A stretch of 26,585 nt of DNA from Ruminococcaceae bacterium UBA737. GTDB taxonomy: Bacteria; Bacillota; Clostridia; Oscillospirales; Acutalibacteraceae. Made by a program: the position numbers and the translations under genes. The stretch lies in contig DBKZ01000057.1 of the NCBI GenBank assembly GCA_002297415.1, positions 5,937-32,521 on the forward strand, given 5' to 3'. Positions 9,780 to 17,240 of the stretch are shown piece after piece; position 1 is the first letter of the stretch, and every line of letters starts with the position of its first letter. The notes below the pieces were generated by a model, which saw only the letters and a list, made by a program, of their open reading frames with translations, ran no database searches and was not told where the DNA came from.

Positions 9780-9808
9780 GTGTGACAGGTTCAAGTCCTG
9801 TCACACTA
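9778..9808 (+). other. Perfect 12-bp hairpin mimicking a tRNA acceptor/T-arm minihelix
   Basis: TAGTGTGACAGG (9778-9789), loop TTCAAGT (9790-9796), CCTGTCACACTA (9797-9808): twelve perfect pairs around a seven-base loop. Read on the + strand, the loop fits the tRNA T-loop rule (T54 T55 C56 R57 A58 N59 Y60), closed by the G53-C61 pair. The five inner pairs match a T-stem and the seven outer pairs an acceptor stem, followed by A as discriminator position. D-arm, anticodon arm and CCA are absent, so this is not a tRNA gene. It lies inside the leftward operon just after the second permease gene. Confidence 0.75.
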
Positions 9809-9814
9809 AATAAA

Positions 9815-10696
9815 TTAACCTTTAACCGATCCTACCGCTATTCCTTTTGAGAAATACTTCTGAACGAAGGGAAACAAAATAAATATAGGTAGAATCGAAA
9901 TAACGCACAAGGCGTATTTAAGTGTTGTTTCCGGAATATTTGCCGTATTCATTCCTGCCTGCTGCAAGGTCTGCTTGACAAGGCTTGCGTCTGCCAAAAT
10001 TCTTTGAATATAATGCGCTAAAGTCTGGAATTCCTTATTGGAATTCATATAAATAAGAGATTTTGAATAATCATTCCAATGTGCTATAGCATTGTTAAAA
10101 TAATTCATACCAATAATTGCTTTAGACATCGGAATAACGATTTTATATAAAATCTGCGGCTCGGTTGCTCCGTCAATTTTTGCAGCCTCTATCAAGGATT
10201 TCGGAACACCGTTAAAAATCGTTTTATAGACCATTATTCCCCACATATTTATTCCCGGAAGGAAATAGATAAGCGGATTGTTACCTAATTTATAGACCTT
10301 TGTATAGATAACATAGGTTGCAACCATTCCGGCTCCGCAAAAGTTAGATATGAGAAGAATTCTTGTATAAAGCTTTTTTAAAACGAAATCGCTTTTAGTA
10401 AGAGGATATGCGAACATAACTCCCACAACAATAGTAGGTATAGGTGCGACGAGCGCTACAAAAAGCGTCCAAGCGGTTCTTCTTAAAATAATTGATGTGT
10501 TTGAAAAGATAAGCTTATAAGCCGATAAATCAAAATGCTTCGGGAATACCGAAAACCCTGAATTCACAACATCCGATTCCTTAGAAAAGGAAATGGAGAC
10601 TATCATCAGAAGCAATCCTATACAGATTACGGACAAGCTTGCCAAAAAGACATTTATAAATATATTCCAGCCCTTGTATTTAGTTTTCATTTTCAT
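9815..10696 (-). CDS. ABC sugar importer permease, LplC/YtcP type
   Basis: About 293 residues with six hydrophobic segments, a typical CUT1 inner-membrane permease. The cytoplasmic EAA loop that contacts the ATPase is present (LIEAAKIDGATEPQILYKIV), and the C-terminus PFVQKYFSKGIAVGSVKG is characteristic of the LplC/YtcP branch. It pairs with the other permease encoded immediately upstream and the lipoprotein encoded downstream. The frame includes a GTG codon just before, but GAGG sits too close to it; ATG 10696 is preferred and ATG 10690 is an alternative. No ATP-binding subunit gene is present in this operon, as is common for these systems, which share an MsmK-like ATPase. Confidence 0.9.
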   Translation of the reverse strand: MKMKTKYKGWNIFINVFLASLSVICIGLLLMIVSISFSKESDVVNSGFSVFPKHFDLSAYKLIFSNTSIILRRTAWTLFVALVAPIPTIVVGVMFAYPLTKSDFVLKKLYTRILLISNFCGAGMVATYVIYTKVYKLGNNPLIYFLPGINMWGIMVYKTIFNGVPKSLIEAAKIDGATEPQILYKIVIPMSKAIIGMNYFNNAIAHWNDYSKSLIYMNSNKEFQTLAHYIQRILADASLVKQTLQQAGMNTANIPETTLKYALCVISILPIFILFPFVQKYFSKGIAVGSVKG

Positions 10697-10703
10697 CACT
10701 TCC

Positions 10704-11636
10704 TCAGTACATAGCCATTTCGGAATTTATCTTTTTAACTACCGTGTTGGAAAGAGTTATCATTATAATTCCGACTAAATTGGTGAATAAGCTTATCGCT
10801 GTTGTGACTCCGATGCTTGACTGGGTCATTCCTCTGTAAAGATATGTAGCAAGAACATCGGTGGTCGGATACAGTGCGGTGCTTTGAAGTGTTAGAGAAT
10901 AGAAAGGATCAAGACCTGAGACAAGAATCTGTCCCATTCTGCCTATAAGCACCATGCATGTCATCGGCATAAGTTCTGGAATTGAAATATACCAAAGCTG
11001 TTTCAGCTTTTTAGCACCGTCGATTTCCGCCGCCTCAAAAAGCTGAGTATCAATGGAAAGAAGTGCCGAATAGAAATACAGCGAAGCGATTCCCATCTGA
11101 GATATCGCTGTAACAGCGGTTATTATAAACGGCCAGTATTTTGGCTCGCTATACCACTGAACAGGAGTCTTTCCCATAGCGGTAAGCGCACGGTTTATAA
11201 GTCCGTTTTCATGAGAAAGGAAAATATAAACCGCATAAGACATCGCAACAGCCGAAACAAAGCTCGGAATTAAGAGCGTTGTCTGATAAGCCTTATTAAG
11301 AGCCTTTTTCCTTACATCATATAAAGCCAAAGCTACTAAAGCCCCTAGAAAAATATTTATAAGGAAGGTCCATACAAGGTTATACATAACCGTATTACCG
11401 ACAACTCTGTAAAAATCGTTTGTTTTAAAAAACGCCTGAAAATTCTTAAATCCTACCCAAGGGCTTCCTAAAATGCCGTCAACATAATTGAATTTTTTAA
11501 AGGCAAGCAGCAAGCCGAAGCAAGGAACAAAGCCTAACATAATAAGGCATATCATTCCCGGTAAGGTCAGCAGAAAATATGTAATATTTATTTTAACCTT
11601 ACCGTTTAAAAGTTTATTACCTTTAAGACTTTTCAT
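10704..11636 (-). CDS. ABC sugar importer permease, LplB type
   Basis: 310 residues with an N-terminal cytoplasmic leader, then six transmembrane segments starting at YFLLTLPGMICLIMLGFVP. The EAA motif LFEAAEIDGAKKLKQLWYIS lies in the last third. This architecture matches LplB/YteP-type permeases that form a heterodimer with the LplC-type subunit. ATG 11636 has a GGAGAGGG site and overlaps the end of the preceding surface-protein gene by 14 bases, implying translational coupling. Only a few bases separate its stop from the next permease. Import of an oligosaccharide is well supported by the family; the identity of the sugar is not. Confidence 0.9.
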   Translation of the reverse strand: MKSLKGNKLLNGKVKINITYFLLTLPGMICLIMLGFVPCFGLLLAFKKFNYVDGILGSPWVGFKNFQAFFKTNDFYRVVGNTVMYNLVWTFLINIFLGALVALALYDVRKKALNKAYQTTLLIPSFVSAVAMSYAVYIFLSHENGLINRALTAMGKTPVQWYSEPKYWPFIITAVTAISQMGIASLYFYSALLSIDTQLFEAAEIDGAKKLKQLWYISIPELMPMTCMVLIGRMGQILVSGLDPFYSLTLQSTALYPTTDVLATYLYRGMTQSSIGVTTAISLFTNLVGIIMITLSNTVVKKINSEMAMY

Positions 11637-13167
11637 TTTTTCCCTCTCCGTTATCAGTTTCTAAATCCGCCAATGAAGTATTTACGGAGCCTGCCTTGCA
11701 TTTTCTGATAAATAAAATATTTGAAACAAGAATATAAACCGTAAGACCCATTACAAGCACGAAGAAAACCGATAAAACAACAATAAGAATTATTTCGGTT
11801 TTGGCAATTGACGGGGTTTCTGTTTTTACTTGAGTTTTTATTGTCGCCGAGTTTTTGCTGTCCTCATCTTTAGAATTATCAGTCTTATCGCCTGAGGCTG
11901 AATTGTCGGCATCCGATTTACCGCCTGTTGAGGATGCATCGGAAGTGTTATTCTGCTGAACCTGTTCAGCACTTAAAGGAACATATTTATTCGCATCCTT
12001 TACGGGAAAAACATTTTTAAGCTGAGGATAGGAGCCTGCTGTTACAGTCCAAGCGGAAAGACTCTTAAAGGCATTATTTATTTCATCCATAGAGCCTGCC
12101 GCAAAGCCTATTTCAAGACCGCCTGGTTCGTTTGTTATCCAGTTGTTTGCATTAGTGGTTTTATTGGTTTGAGAATTTGTTCTGCCAGCAATCTTAGCAA
12201 TTGTATAACAGTTTTTTGTATATTTATAGGGTTCGATATAATCGGAATAGTTAAAGTTTTTGGTTCCGCCGAAACAGCCTGAGGTCTCGTTGGTAACGGT
12301 TCCGCCTGCCCAACAGTTTGAAACAGTTGTATCCTTGCCTGATCCGAAGAATGCGCCGGCTGTATTTCCGCCGCCGTAGAAGGTTCCCTCATAGAAGCAG
12401 GAGTCAACAGTGGATTTATTTATCGATGCTATAAAACCTCCAGAATTCCATGCACCTGTACATTTAATGTTTACATAAGAATAGCTGTTTTTGATTTTTG
12501 AAGAAGAACCCGCAAAGCCGATAAGACCGCCTGTATGATTGCTGGCGCTCTCGATATTTCCGCTTGCTCCGCAATTTGTTACATTTATTCCCTCTCCGAG
12601 AACTACCAGAGCGGCAGCACCCATTTCATCCTGACCGGGATTAATGGAATAGTCAGAATTCATAGTAGAGGTTCCCTCAACTGTGTTTTTATAATTGACA
12701 TTTCCGAGGAATATATTTTTAAATGTTGCTCCTTTGGCTTTACCGAAAAGTCCGCATTCCCAGCCTGAGGTTCCGTCCTTCTTATAACCGCTGTATTTCT
12801 CGGCACGGGTAGCACCCGCGGGAGAAACGGTGATTTCTTAATTCTTTATAATATACTTCGGTGTTCCGTCGCTGTTTGTGTTGCAGGTGAAGGTTCCCGT
12901 AAATGGCTTTGCGATATTGCCTATCGGCTTGAAGTTTGCAACGGATGACATATCAATTGTATTTGCGAGTTTATAATGTGCTTTTAAATTGTTACGCATT
13001 TCATCAAGTTGTTGAGCATTGGTTACAAGATAAGGGCTGTTCTTTGTTCCCGAGCCCTTTCCGCTGAAGCCCGTGGCAGAAACCGAAAGATTTGCCGTGA
13101 AGAGCGAAACGGAAAATAAAATCATACAAAATAGTAATGCTATCGGTTTTTTGATATTGGTTTTCAT
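11623..13167 (-). pseudogene. Membrane-anchored GLUG/beta-helix surface protein, interrupted by an in-frame TAA
   Basis: One frame covers 514 codons but contains a TAA at 12838-12840, splitting it into 109 residues (13167-12838) and a downstream piece whose first ATG is at 12663. The 58 codons between stop and that ATG are plainly coding (GATRAEKYSGYKK, then WECGLFGKAKGATFKNIFLG) and continue the same protein without a frame change. The N-terminal part has a signal peptide and GSGTKNSPYLVTNAQQLDEM, typical of GLUG-containing surface proteins. The downstream part carries Gly/Ser/Asn-rich repeats such as CWAGGTVTNETSG, then a Ser/Asp linker, a transmembrane helix (IILIVVLSVFFVLVMGLTVYI) and a cytoplasmic tail. 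TTA (Leu) to TAA would explain the stop with one base change. A GAGGGA before ATG 12663 might allow internal initiation, but that product would lack a signal peptide. First gene of the operon. Confidence 0.75.
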
Positions 13168-13288
13168 TATGAATTCTCCTTTTTTAAAAATACTTCAATT
13201 ACCGGAATCAGAACATCCGGCTTCACGGTCGGCAGCCAGAAGGTATTTGTGATAACATCCCAGTTGCAGTCCGCTTTTTTCTTTAAAG
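13165..13288 (-). pseudogene. Possible C-terminal gene remnant in the operon leader
   Basis: Directly upstream of the interrupted surface-protein gene is an open stretch of about 40 codons with natural-looking protein content (ADCNWDVITNTFWLPTV, ending in IEVFLKKENS). Its TAA overlaps the next ATG as TAATG, the classical layout for coupled genes. It has no start codon and is preceded by an in-frame TGA. Base composition is clearly richer in G+C than the flanking AT-rich DNA. I do not recognise the family. It could instead be a structured leader: CCGGA and TCCGG (13202-13220 region) can pair, and another frame is open for 51 codons (13350-13195). Confidence 0.3.
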
Positions 13289-13349
13289 CTCACCTCGCTC
13301 CCGCCATGTAAAAACTGCGCATAATCAATTTTTCCCACAATGCAATCCA

Positions 13350-13377
13350 TTTATAAACTTTGAAAAGGATAATTCAA
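13350..13377 (-). promoter_or_regulatory. Candidate promoter of the leftward glycan-transport operon
   Basis: Leftward TTGAAT (13372-13377), 16 bases, then TATAAA (13350-13355). Transcription would begin near 13343 and give a leader of about 175 bases before the first gene. Other AT-rich hexamers occur nearby, so the assignment is tentative. The rest of 13168-13541 holds the possible gene remnant, AT-rich DNA, and the divergent regulator's promoter. Confidence 0.4.
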
Positions 13378-13496
13378 AATTTATAAATAAATCTTTTTTA
13401 TTTTACATAATTATTTTAAAGCTTTGAGCATGTTTTTTCTTCCAATATTGTGATAAATATAAATATAAATTTTGGAAATTAAGTTTTTTAAAAACC

Positions 13497-13525
13497 TTGA
13501 AATTTGTTTGGGTTTGTGATAATAT
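13497..13525 (+). promoter_or_regulatory. Promoter of the first AraC-type regulator
   Basis: TTGAAA (13497-13502) followed by TGTGATAAT, an extended -10 (GATAAT 13518-13523, spacer 15), or TAATAT 13520-13525 at spacer 17. The TTG of the -35 box is also the most upstream possible start codon of the regulator frame, which is why that start is rejected. An imperfect inverted repeat (AAGTTTTTT/AAAAACCTT, 13481-13498) overlaps the box and could be an operator. Confidence 0.5.
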
Positions 13526-13541
13526 ACATATGTATGTTAGT

Positions 13542-14408
13542 ATGTTTTATAGGAAGTGTATATTTATTAAAAGTGATTTGTTACAAAAAGGTTCATATGA
13601 AGATTTAGATTGCATGTATTTTCTCAAGAAAAATAATGATGTAAAATTACACTATCATGAGCGATTTGAGTTTTCATTTTTACCGAAAATCGGGTGTTTG
13701 CACCAATCCAATGGTAATATTGTCTATTTGCCGAAAAACTCGATTATTCTTATGCGTCCTGAGGACTGCCATGATTTTTTAAATCCTGATTTGAACTGCA
13801 TCGAAATAATTCAGCTGTATATAGGCATAGATACATTTAATGAGTTTACAAATTTTCTAAATTTCGCATTGCTTAAAAAAATTTTAGCCTCAAAAAAGCC
13901 GCCGTTTATCGTTATAGACGAAAATGCCAGCGTTTCCCTTGCAGAAAAAATAAACAAATACTTTTCTATTCCCATTGATCAGACCGCAAAGCGGAAAATG
14001 CACCTTTTATCGGTTCTTATTGACATTCTTAATTATTACTTTTCATCGGAATTTATTTTTTATACAGACATTTCAAGAATGCCAGACTGGCTTGTTTATG
14101 CCTGCAACGAAATAAAAAAGCCCGAAAATTTTTCGGGCGGAATACAGAGAATGACAGAACTTGCAGGCGTTTCAAGAGAACATTTGAGCCGAAGCATAAA
14201 GAAATTCTTTAACCATTCTCTTTCTGAGCATATAAACGAATTAAGGCTTACATATATTGCAAATATGCTTGTTTATTCAGATGTCGATATAATAAATCTC
14301 TGCTATTACAGCGGATTTTCAAATTTAGGCTATATGTATTCATTATTTAAGAAAAAATATTCTATTTCACCCGATAAATTTCGAAAAATAAATAAAATTG
14401 AAATTTAA
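13542..14408 (+). CDS. AraC-family transcriptional regulator (cupin sensor plus HTH)
   Basis: About 288 residues from ATG 13542. The N-terminal half is a cupin-like sensor (KLHYHERFEFSFLPKIG, then IVYLPKNSIILMRPEDCHDF). The C-terminal 100 residues hold the double helix-turn-helix: MTELAGVSREHLSRSIKKFF for the first and IINLCYYSGFSNLGYMYSLF for the second, ending SISPDKFRK. AraC proteins of this form activate sugar-utilisation genes on ligand binding. It is divergent from the importer operon and likely its activator. The start is uncertain: the frame is open back to TTG 13497, which belongs to the promoter, and ATG 13530 and ATG 13542 both lack a clear ribosome binding site. It ends in a strong bidirectional terminator shared with the GH127 gene. 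Confidence 0.85.
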   Translation: MFYRKCIFIKSDLLQKGSYEDLDCMYFLKKNNDVKLHYHERFEFSFLPKIGCLHQSNGNIVYLPKNSIILMRPEDCHDFLNPDLNCIEIIQLYIGIDTFNEFTNFLNFALLKKILASKKPPFIVIDENASVSLAEKINKYFSIPIDQTAKRKMHLLSVLIDILNYYFSSEFIFYTDISRMPDWLVYACNEIKKPENFSGGIQRMTELAGVSREHLSRSIKKFFNHSLSEHINELRLTYIANMLVYSDVDIINLCYYSGFSNLGYMYSLFKKKYSISPDKFRKINKIEI

Positions 14409-14424
14409 GACAATTGCCTTTTAG

Positions 14425-14465
14425 AAAAAATCAGCCGGCTTTATACAAAGTCGGCTGATTTTTTT
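14425..14465. terminator. Bidirectional terminator between AraC regulator and GH127 gene
   Basis: An 18-bp stem with one G-T pair (14425-14442 with 14447-14464) around loop ATAC, core TCAGCCG/CGGCTGA, flanked by A-run and T-run so that both transcription directions see a U-tract. It sits between convergent genes. Confidence 0.9.
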
Positions 14466-14484
14466 ATCATAATAAAAATATAAA

Positions 14485-16296
14485 TTATTGTTCGGCTTTC
14501 GGCATTTCGGTCATTCTGAGCTTTGCGCAGCCGTACGGACAAAGCTCGGCGGTTTCGGGGTCAGATAAAGGTTTTAATGATTTCGGAACCTTTTTGCAAA
14601 CATTATCATAACCTTCCTCAAAGCCCCAGTCAATTTTACAAAGCTTCGTTTTAAGTATAACCGGCGGATCGCTCTCGGAAAACGGAAAATCGCTTAAATT
14701 TCTACGAATGATTTTAAAACCGCCGTCACAAAAAGCATAATTCCAATCGGACTTAAGTTTAAACTCATAATCGCAGTAGGGATATTTTCTTTCAACGCCC
14801 CCGCGGGTGTATTCAAGCATTCGCTTTTCATATTTTAACGGCAGTGAAAATGCAAGCGAACCGCAGCGGGCGGTATAAAGACCGTAAGGGCGGTTTATTA
14901 GAACAGGCTTTATATCATAGGTTATCTCGATAACTCTGTTTCGGCAGGGCTTGATTTCAAAGCTGAGCTCTTTATCTGTTAAAATTTCCCCGTTAACCCT
15001 GACATTCTCTGCGAAAGACGGAATGCGGATTTTAAAATTAAAATCTGTATCTGAATTTACGGTATATTTAAAGTAATTCTTAAAAGGATATTCGGTTTTA
15101 AGCTTAATAACAAATTTATCTGTTTTAAGCTCTGACGGCACGGGAAAAGCGTTAACCACCGTATTTTCATTATACATAAACACCGAAAGCGCAAATTTCG
15201 GCCAGCCCTGACCGAAGTTTGCGGTACAGCAGCCGAAATGCGGCTCCAAGCCGAATAAATGCGACTCGCCGCTGTTTGTCCTGAAAATCGGCTTTCCTTT
15301 AAAAATTTCGCATGAAATCTGATTGCTCTGCTGGTCATACTGATGCGTCCGCATATCCTCGCTTATTGCGGCAGGCAAAGCATTAAAGGCGGCAAGCTCC
15401 AGTCTTTGAGCCCATTTTTCATCACCCGTAAACGCATAGAGCCATTCATAAGAATACATCAGATCGACAACCGAGCAAAGCTCCGTGCCCTGAATCGGGC
15501 TTAAACCCGAAAGACATTCATCGCCTGTAAATGTTCCGACAGGCGTGCCGTTATATTTTTCCAAAATACTGTATAACAGGTCTGTTTTATCGGTAAACTC
15601 TGTTTTCAGAAGCTCTGACGCTAAAGCATCCGACTTAAGAGCCATAGTAGCATTTACGGTATGAGTGCTTAAATCCCATTTATTAAGAGGAATTTTCCAT
15701 TGTTCGGTTAATTTGCCGTAATCAATTCCCTGCTCCTTTAAAATCCTTGCAAGCTCAATCAGCCAATCCTCTTTGGTGCGTGAATAAATAAATTTAATTG
15801 ATATAAAGGTCTCAAACCACCTGAATTTACCCCAATCAAAAAGCTTAACAGTGCCGTTTTTCAATAAATCATAATAGTTTTTCAGCACATTATAAATTAC
15901 TTCGGGAATCCGTTCGTCTTTTGAGCATTCATAATAAACCGTAAGAACCTTTGTAATAAGCTGAACTGCCCAAGTATCATATTCTCCCCGTTTTTCATCG
16001 GGACAGGGACATATCCAGCCGTCCGCTTTTTGTGCGGAAATAATCGCGTCTATATACTTTTTTGCGCGGGCTTTCATACCGTCGTTATCCAAAAGATAAG
16101 CAAGCGGAATAAACCCGTCAAGCCAATAAGGGACTCTTTCCCAGCCCTCGCGCGTTCCGCCTATCCATGCGCTGTCAGATATGTCAGGCCAGATTTTATC
16201 GAGATTTCCGCAAAGGCCCTCCGCCTGAATTTCAAGCTGTCTTTTAAGCCAGCCCTTAGGTTTAATCTCATCAGTTGTATAAAAATTGTATTTCAT
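14485..16296 (-). CDS. GH127-type beta-L-arabinofuranosidase
   Basis: 603 residues, no signal peptide, so cytosolic. It belongs to the former DUF1680 group, GH127/GH146-like: an alpha/alpha-barrel with GTREGWERVPYWLDGFIPLA near residue 50 and ADGWICPCPD near 91. The signature metal/nucleophile site is visible: GTELC gives Glu272 and Cys274, and FGCCTANFGQGWPKF gives Cys356 and Cys357. These correspond to the Zn-binding Glu and three Cys of the characterised enzyme, where one of the paired Cys is the nucleophile. Glu260 in TGDECLSG is a candidate acid/base. The family releases beta-L-arabinofuranose from plant arabino-oligosaccharides, although some members act on other sugars. ATG 16296 follows AAAGGAGT. 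It is divergent from the second AraC regulator and convergent with the first. Confidence 0.9.
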   Translation of the reverse strand: MKYNFYTTDEIKPKGWLKRQLEIQAEGLCGNLDKIWPDISDSAWIGGTREGWERVPYWLDGFIPLAYLLDNDGMKARAKKYIDAIISAQKADGWICPCPDEKRGEYDTWAVQLITKVLTVYYECSKDERIPEVIYNVLKNYYDLLKNGTVKLFDWGKFRWFETFISIKFIYSRTKEDWLIELARILKEQGIDYGKLTEQWKIPLNKWDLSTHTVNATMALKSDALASELLKTEFTDKTDLLYSILEKYNGTPVGTFTGDECLSGLSPIQGTELCSVVDLMYSYEWLYAFTGDEKWAQRLELAAFNALPAAISEDMRTHQYDQQSNQISCEIFKGKPIFRTNSGESHLFGLEPHFGCCTANFGQGWPKFALSVFMYNENTVVNAFPVPSELKTDKFVIKLKTEYPFKNYFKYTVNSDTDFNFKIRIPSFAENVRVNGEILTDKELSFEIKPCRNRVIEITYDIKPVLINRPYGLYTARCGSLAFSLPLKYEKRMLEYTRGGVERKYPYCDYEFKLKSDWNYAFCDGGFKIIRRNLSDFPFSESDPPVILKTKLCKIDWGFEEGYDNVCKKVPKSLKPLSDPETAELCPYGCAKLRMTEMPKAEQ

Positions 16297-16371
16297 AGCG
16301 TTCGACTCCTTTTACAGATTTATTTTATCACACTGATTTTTGATAAAACATAGCATATTTCACACAAAAGA

Positions 16372-16400
16372 TTGACAATATCACAATTTATACTTATAAT
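16372..16400 (+). promoter_or_regulatory. Consensus sigma-A promoter of the second AraC regulator
   Basis: TTGACA (16372-16377), 17-base spacer, TATAAT (16395-16400): a perfect match to the vegetative consensus. Start of transcription should fall near 16407, ten bases before ATG 16417. The -35 TTG is in frame with the regulator and can be mistaken for its start codon. Confidence 0.9.
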
Positions 16401-16416
16401 AAATCCGGTGATTATT

Positions 16417-17178
16417 ATGCAGGGAATAAATCTTGATAAGCCGATAAAATATTTAAGCGCTTCTCTTCGCTTTTTTAAAGAATCCGAGCGCCATGTGACG
16501 CGATTTTGCGATAAGGATGTTTTATTGCTCGTTTATGAAGGGGTTTTGCGGTTTTCAGAGAACGGAGAGCAGCATGAAGTCCTTGCGGGGCAGTATTATA
16601 TTCAGCGCCGCGGAATGTATCAGGGCGGTGAAATACCGAGCGACGCTCCGAGATATCTTTACATTCACTTCCTTTCAGATAATTGGGAAGAGAACGGAAA
16701 AATTCTCCCTAAAAGCGGAACCTTCGATTATACATTGCTTAAAGAAGATATTGAAAAAATGAACGGCTTGGCGCACAGCGACGCACCTTATATTTTAAAG
16801 GCGGGACAGCTATACAATATTCTCGCAAAGCTTTATAACAAAAAAACAATTCCTACCGCCGCAGACAAAATAGCGGATTTTATCATAAAAAATTGCAATA
16901 AAGAAATTACTTTGCCTATGCTTTGCAAAGAATTTCATTTCAGCAAAAATCATATAATAAATATTTTCAAAAAATCTTACGGTATGACCCCCATTTCCTA
17001 TCTGCAAAAGATAAGACTGCAAAAAGCGGAAAATCTTATAGAAATGACCTCGGAAACACTTGAAAGCATATCCGAGGAATGCGGATTTAATAACTACTCT
17101 TATTTTTATAAGCTTTTTATCCGCAAAAATAGCATTTCCCCAGAAAAATGGCGCGAAAAAAAGCGGCTGTTAATATAA
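16417..17178 (+). CDS. AraC-family transcriptional regulator beside the GH127 gene
   Basis: 253 residues from ATG 16417, preceded by GGTGA at suitable spacing. Starting upstream at TTG 16372 would use the -35 box and is rejected. The N-terminal half is a cupin-like ligand domain (DVLLLVYEGVLRFSENGEQH, then GQYYIQRRGMYQGG). The C-terminal half has the AraC HTH pair: ITLPMLCKEFHFSKNHIINI and LESISEECGFNNYSYFYKLF, ending SISPEKWREKK. Divergent orientation with a 120-base gap makes the GH127 gene the most likely target. It converges on the GH3 gene across a shared terminator. Its consensus promoter implies steady expression. Confidence 0.88.
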   Translation: MQGINLDKPIKYLSASLRFFKESERHVTRFCDKDVLLLVYEGVLRFSENGEQHEVLAGQYYIQRRGMYQGGEIPSDAPRYLYIHFLSDNWEENGKILPKSGTFDYTLLKEDIEKMNGLAHSDAPYILKAGQLYNILAKLYNKKTIPTAADKIADFIIKNCNKEITLPMLCKEFHFSKNHIINIFKKSYGMTPISYLQKIRLQKAENLIEMTSETLESISEECGFNNYSYFYKLFIRKNSISPEKWREKKRLLI

Positions 17179-17184
17179 AAAAAC

Positions 17185-17236
17185 AACCCCCGAGCTATTG
17201 CATTTTAAGCCATAGCTCGGGGGTTATTGTTTTTTA
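17185..17236. terminator. Bidirectional terminator between second AraC regulator and GH3 gene
   Basis: Fourteen perfect base pairs (AACCCCCGAGCTAT 17185-17198 with 17212-17225), a 13-base loop, T-rich tract on the + side (17226-17236) and A-run on the left side (17177-17183) giving a U-tract for the leftward gene. Confidence 0.92.
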
Positions 17237-17240
17237 AATA

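Noticed and set aside
9722..9808. Complete tRNA gene
   Set aside because: Only an acceptor/T-arm helix is present; D-arm, anticodon arm and a separate 5' acceptor strand are missing.
12135..12407. 90-codon alternative leftward frame in the surface-protein gene
   Set aside because: It is an out-of-frame shadow of the Gly/Asn-rich repeat region, which has the better protein signature.
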